Below, piece after piece: positions 17,865 through 20,539 of a DNA stretch of 20,539 nucleotides; within the stretch, counting starts at the first letter, position 1; the number at the start of each line of letters is the position of its first letter. This DNA is from Zygophlyctis sp. KS116 (Eukaryota > Chytridiomycota): positions 1 to 20,539 of the forward strand of contig BAAFSQ010000176.1 in NCBI GenBank assembly GCA_054661495.1. The letters are read 5' to 3'. Both the position numbers and the translations under genes were made by a program. The notes below the pieces were generated by a model. It saw only the letters and a program-made list of their open reading frames with translations, was not told where the DNA came from and made no database searches.

Positions 17865-18035
17865 TGGATCTTTGAGAGGATACCCACAAAGATCGCTTAA
17901 TTTCAGCTCATGTAAATTTCCAACACGGTTCAGCATGGGCACATTGCAATTTTGAATATGATTAAGTTTGGAATCTCCAGCTGGTTGGGTTTCAGGTAAT
18001 ATTAATAACAAAAATGGATAGATTCTATTCTTCAT
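17853..18035 (-). CDS. Possible small protein (60 aa), doubtful
   Basis: This is an open frame from ATG 18035 to TAG 17853. It begins MKNRIYPFLLLILPETQ and ends in a mixed polar region (LHELKLSDLCGYPLKDPLEI). The frame stays open upstream to about 18065 but has no ATG there. Composition looks coding-like, yet it overlaps the WD40 gene's 3' end by 12 bp and has no recognised family. I tested whether it could be a last exon of the helical-repeat gene: the acceptor AATAATTAG at about 18067 is good, but no donor leaves the required two bases. It may be a small orphan gene or chance. Confidence 0.22.
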   Translation of the reverse strand: MKNRIYPFLLLILPETQPAGDSKLNHIQNCNVPMLNRVGNLHELKLSDLCGYPLKDPLEI

Positions 18036-18085
18036 TAGTTCTAGTAAGTAAACCCACAATTTGCTAATTATTTTGTAAAAAATGC
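17865..18085. other. Long 3'-side interval between WD40 gene and helical-repeat gene
   Basis: This is a 221-bp convergent interval, long for this window. Apart from the doubtful 60-aa ORF, I see no RNA gene, repeat or motif in it. A 34-nt GT..AG segment (about 18067-18100) would extend the helical-repeat protein by twelve residues, ending TRTNEE. Confidence 0.3.
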
Positions 18086-19192
18086 TTAAATTGCAACATT
18101 TGAACCTAAATATTCTTGAAGAATTCTTTCTGACTTGTCCGAAAACGGCTTGTATCCTTGAATTTTAACTTTTAAAAGAGAATTTCCATAACTTTTAGGA
18201 CTTATAAACAAACATGCAATTGCTAAAACTATCAAAACAGACTCTTGACTCCAATCCAATGTACTTGAAATTGGATTAAAATGAATCTGAGGCCACCATT
18301 TTACCCTATCTCCAAAATCATAATTAGAATCTTTTAAAAGCTCAATCAACTTTAACCACATCCATATTTCTCCTGAATTATAATCCAATCTTTCTACTAA
18401 ATAGTCTATAGCCTTTTTAACATTTCTTTGTTCATAAAAAACCACCAATTTCTTTAAAGAGTCTGTATATCTCTCTACTGGATTTAAAATCAATATTTGA
18501 TTAGCAATTTGAATCCATTCCTCCCCATCATCAACTACAATCTCGCGACTTTCTAAATCAGAGTTTAAAAACAATCTTCTAGCAATATTCAAATCATTTG
18601 GTCTTGTGCTAAAAGCAGATTCTAAATATTCCTTGTAAAACTTAAAAGATTCTTTAGAATTCAGTAAATCCAAATAATAATGTTCAAATAGCGATAACGG
18701 TAATAATTTTAGAGACTTTTCAAAATGCAATCTAGACTTTATAGAATGAGATTCCTGTAAATAAGCATGGGTTTTAGACTCTTGTAGAGCCATTAGTCCC
18801 GCATAACCTTGAATTTCCGCATTTTCAACCAGAGGATAAGAATCAAATTCCGATTCTAATCTTTCGTAAACTCTTGCTGCTAGAGATGAATCCATAGACA
18901 AGAGCAATAATTCCCTTACTAATTGATCGTCCATAAAATCTTTTGAAATTTTGAATAAATAATTTACAATCTGTTCATTTTCCACATTAAAAATCCTAAA
19001 AATCTCAACATTCCAAGGCCAAGACTGTTTAATATTGTATTTTTGGTTTAAAACCATCAAAATTTGAACAATACTTTTCTGGTCTAGACAAGGCCATTGA
19101 CATTGATTCCAAGCGGTTGATCTTAGAATGAATTTTATATTATTTAGATGCTGTGCAGCGATATTCTTGAAATTTGGTTCAGAATATTGCAT
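18086..19192 (-). CDS. Unrecognised helical-repeat (TPR-like) protein
   Basis: An intronless 368-aa frame beginning MQYSEPNFKNIAAQHLNN. The sequence is almost all amphipathic helix pairs with TPR-like spacing: LVRELLLLSMDSSLAARVYERL, SRLHFEKSLKLLPLSLFEHYY, ESFKFYKEYLESAFSTRPND, EEWIQIANQILILNPVERY, VKKAIDYLVERLDYNSGEIW. Aromatic residues cluster near WMWLKLIELL and VKWWPQIHF. I considered EMC2, exomer ChAPs and Pol I factor TAF1A/Rrn11 but cannot match diagnostic motifs to any of them. No signal peptide or clear membrane span is visible, though one hydrophobic helix (VLIVLAIACLFI) lies near the C-terminus. It is transcribed divergently from the 95-aa protein across a GC-rich 114-bp spacer with tandem repeats. 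The coding call is strong from length and composition; the function is open. Confidence 0.7.
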   Translation of the reverse strand: MQYSEPNFKNIAAQHLNNIKFILRSTAWNQCQWPCLDQKSIVQILMVLNQKYNIKQSWPWNVEIFRIFNVENEQIVNYLFKISKDFMDDQLVRELLLLSMDSSLAARVYERLESEFDSYPLVENAEIQGYAGLMALQESKTHAYLQESHSIKSRLHFEKSLKLLPLSLFEHYYLDLLNSKESFKFYKEYLESAFSTRPNDLNIARRLFLNSDLESREIVVDDGEEWIQIANQILILNPVERYTDSLKKLVVFYEQRNVKKAIDYLVERLDYNSGEIWMWLKLIELLKDSNYDFGDRVKWWPQIHFNPISSTLDWSQESVLIVLAIACLFISPKSYGNSLLKVKIQGYKPFSDKSERILQEYLGSNVAI

Positions 19193-19306
19193 TCAGAGCC
19201 TAGGCGGCTGGTTGTGTTGCAGATTTGTAGTCTGGTTGGGTTATAGCAAGAGGCGGCGCTCAAGAGTAGGCGCTCAAGCGTAGGCGCTCAACAGTCGGGT
19301 TGTAAA
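19193..19306. promoter_or_regulatory. GC-rich divergent promoter region
   Basis: A 114-bp spacer between opposed start codons that is markedly richer in G+C than its surroundings. It contains GGCGGCTGGTTG-type and CTGGTTGGGTT sequences on the helical-repeat side and three tandem 14-bp repeats on the other side. It most likely serves both genes; this is inferred from position and composition. Confidence 0.45.
19255..19296 (+). repeat. Three tandem 14-bp repeats
   Basis: Three adjacent copies with period 14 share the core GGCGCTCAA: 19255-19268 (GGCGCTCAAGAGTA), 19269-19282 (GGCGCTCAAGCGTA) and 19283-19296 (GGCGCTCAACAGTC). The array ends 10 bp before the ATG of the 95-aa gene, so it may be a transcription factor site array or part of the 5' leader. 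Confidence 0.85.
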
Positions 19307-19594
19307 ATGGATTTAATCTTAAAAACTCAAAAATCATTATTCAAGGATTCTAGACCACTTTTAAATTCTATTCTTGCCCAGTCTTCCTACTATCCTCCTG
19401 ATATTTCAGTGGTTAAATTAGCAAAACAAGATAAACGTCTGGATAATCTAAAATTAAAAGATTTTAAACTTTCTGAACAGATTCTTGCTCAACAAAGATT
19501 ACTTAAAAGAGGAAAATCAATTAGAGTTGATATTGTTACTGGACCATTAAAGATTCCTGAAAATACAAAGAAATCAAAATCTAGAAAACGGTAA
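19307..19594 (+). CDS. Unrecognised small basic protein (95 aa)
   Basis: An intronless frame starting MDLILKTQKSLFKDSRPLL, with many Lys and Arg, a helical middle (VVKLAKQDKRLDNLKLKDF, LSEQILAQQRLLKRGKSIR) and a very basic tail ending KKSKSRKR that could act as a nuclear or nucleolar signal. Size and charge suggest a ribosome-biogenesis, ribosomal or chromatin-associated protein, but I recognise no family. The ATG lies just after the GC-rich repeat array. Its TAA (19592-19594) directly abuts the TRAPPC5 stop (19595-19597) on the other strand. The coding call rests on composition, the clean start and how exactly it fills the space between neighbours. Confidence 0.6.
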   Translation: MDLILKTQKSLFKDSRPLLNSILAQSSYYPPDISVVKLAKQDKRLDNLKLKDFKLSEQILAQQRLLKRGKSIRVDIVTGPLKIPENTKKSKSRKR

Positions 19595-20172
19595 TTATCC
19601 TAGAGCTGCTTCTCTATCCATGACTGATTTATCAAATTTAATCAACCACTATCATTAAAAATAAAATTTACTGTTGTACGAATAGGCCAGTTTTCATTAC
19701 TAGTAGAATGTGCAGTTACTTGACATGGAAATTGACAAGAGTCTAGAATTGCTTCCAACATTCCTCCCACAAAAGCTCCAGGATTAAGAGAAGAGAATTC
19801 TCTAGGAACTGATATAAATCTAGTTAAAAGCGGTTCATTATCTACAATCCAATATTCATCCTGATTTTCTGTTCCTTTTTCTAGAGAATCTGCTTGTTTT
19901 CCAAAAATAATCTTCCAGACACTTGTATAGATAAAAGATAGGATATTTAAAAGTCTAGATTCTCTCTTTGCAAGTCTTTCTCTCCAACAATGTAGTTCAA
20001 AGATTCGTATTCCTACTCTGTAACCATACTCTGATAATTTAGTTTCTAATTCAGAGATTCCAGAAGAGTTTTTGTGAGCGTATTGAAGCATTTCAGAGAA
20101 TAAATAACTGAAAGAAGAGAGAGAAACAGTCTCTTGTTTGGTCTTGTTCAAGTTTCTGTCGAGAATTTTCAT
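19595..20172 (-). CDS. TRAPPC5: TRAPP complex subunit 5 (Trs31)
   Basis: Core subunit of the TRAPP tethering complex, the guanine-nucleotide exchange factor for Rab1/Ypt1 in ER-to-Golgi traffic. Exon 1 is 19672-20172 and exon 2 is 19595-19648, joined across a 23-nt intron (19649-19671), giving 184 aa. The Bet3-like fold is shown by SLSSFSYLFSEMLQYAH, YGYRVGIRIFELHCWRER, an SVWKIIFGKQADSLEK segment, YWIVDNEPLLTRFISVP and the very conserved LNPGAFVGGMLEAILDS followed by VTAH. The short last exon supplies WLIKFDKSVMDREAA, matching the family ending FLIKFD-x-VI-RE. The length matches human TRAPPC5 (188). Its stop codon directly abuts that of the convergent 95-aa gene. The next upstream gene on the strand, the ammonium transporter, ends 70 bp away. 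Confidence 0.95.
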
Positions 20173-20242
20173 TTCTTTGATTTCTCAAAATTAGAATTGC
20201 AAAATAAAATCATCTATTCTTCATTCTAGAAAAGTGACAATG

Positions 20243-20539
20243 TTAAACTGTAACTTGAGAAAACTCTGGCGATACTGTATCTTGAACCTTTTTGCGTCCA
20301 TCAGTAGAATGTTGAGTTTGCCAATCAGAGCTATTTATCAAATAAGCTTCTTCCCCAATGTATGTTTGGTCTAATCCCAAAGACTCTTCACTTTCAGATG
20401 CACGTAAATGCAATCCAGGAATTCTATCAATAATGAGCAATAGAACTGAGCTGATTACAAAGGAATACACTGCAATTGCCACAGTGGCTGCTAATTGATA
20501 CCCAACTTGAATATAATTATTGTTGATCCATCCACCATT
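20243..20539 (-). CDS. Ammonium transporter (Amt/Mep/Rh family), C-terminal end (5' truncated)
   Basis: Plasma-membrane ammonium channel or transporter. The 98 visible residues begin at the window edge with NGGWINNNYIQVGYQLA, run into the last transmembrane helix (AIAVYSFVISSVLLLIIDRI, then PGLHLRAS), and continue with the conserved cytoplasmic tail EESLGLDQTYIGEEAY, the Amt C-terminal motif that couples neighbouring subunits in the trimer. The remaining polar tail ends FSQVTV. The frame is open to the edge with no sign of an intron. Whether it is nearer to fungal Mep or to other Amt groups cannot be told from this piece. Confidence 0.92.
   Translation of the reverse strand, partial: NGGWINNNYIQVGYQLAATVAIAVYSFVISSVLLLIIDRIPGLHLRASESEESLGLDQTYIGEEAYLINSSDWQTQHSTDGRKKVQDTVSPEFSQVTV

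Noticed and set aside
18086-19192. Assignment to exomer ChAPs (Chs5-Arf1-binding) proteins.
   Set aside because: My first impression came from the helical repeats, but the diagnostic ChAPs motifs, such as the tryptophan-rich GWDELLKLRSxVF segment, are absent.
1-20539. CRISPR arrays, insertion sequences, retroelements, tRNA genes, viral genes.
   Set aside because: No repeat-spacer pattern, transposase or reverse transcriptase motif, or tRNA T-loop with acceptor pairing was found. Intergenic spaces are mostly too small to hold such elements.

Overview
This window is nuclear DNA from a small, compact, AT-rich eukaryotic genome. It carries seventeen supported protein genes (two cut by the window edges), one 5S rRNA gene and one doubtful small ORF in 20.5 kb. 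The gene set fits a zoosporic, early-branching fungus or close relative (Rozella/aphelid/chytrid grade). A long CFAP57/WDR65 gene implies a motile flagellum. GEP4-type PGP phosphatase, VAC14, Glo3-type ArfGAP, a short Osh-like oxysterol-binding protein and a Mep/Amt transporter fit a fungal-type cell with mitochondria. TAA, TAG and TGA all end genes, so the code looks standard. The lineage is inference; I have no database result.

Layout, left to right: the 3' end of a nucleotide-sugar/triose-phosphate-type transporter (+); Glo3 ArfGAP (+); an ORP/Osh lipid-transfer protein (-); mitochondrial ribosomal protein bL19 (-); GEP4 phosphatase (+); VAC14 (+); CFAP57 (-); 5S rRNA (+); dynamitin/DCTN2 (+); farnesyl diphosphate synthase (-); an IPNS-like 2OG-Fe(II) oxygenase (-); an orphan membrane protein (+); a type II membrane glycosyltransferase (-); a seven-blade WD40 protein with a coiled-coil tail (+); a doubtful small ORF (-); an orphan helical-repeat protein (-); an orphan basic 95-aa protein (+); TRAPPC5/Trs31 (-); and the 3' end of an ammonium transporter (-). 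I see no mobile element, CRISPR array or tRNA gene.

The most striking feature is architectural. I reconstructed 33 spliceosomal introns by restoring reading frames and family motifs. All are 23-32 nt long (mean about 27). They typically start GTAATT or similar, usually have a TAAT/TAAY-like branch site within about 10 nt of the acceptor, and end in TAG (25 of 33), AAG (6) or CAG (2). One is GC-AG. Every intron whose length is a multiple of three (8 of 33) carries an in-frame stop, and in four of these the only in-frame stop is the terminal TAG of the 3' splice site itself.

Intergenic space is equally reduced. Three divergent gene pairs have only 28-29 bp between start codons, two tandem pairs have 19-20 bp, one convergent pair abuts with no spacer, and another overlaps by 4 bp at the stop codons. 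The exceptions are the 5S rRNA neighbourhood and a GC-rich 114-bp divergent promoter with three 14-bp tandem repeats. Functional themes are membrane traffic and lipids (Glo3, Osh, VAC14, TRAPPC5, FPPS, GEP4) and microtubule motors and flagella (dynamitin, CFAP57), but nothing suggests a dedicated functional cluster.
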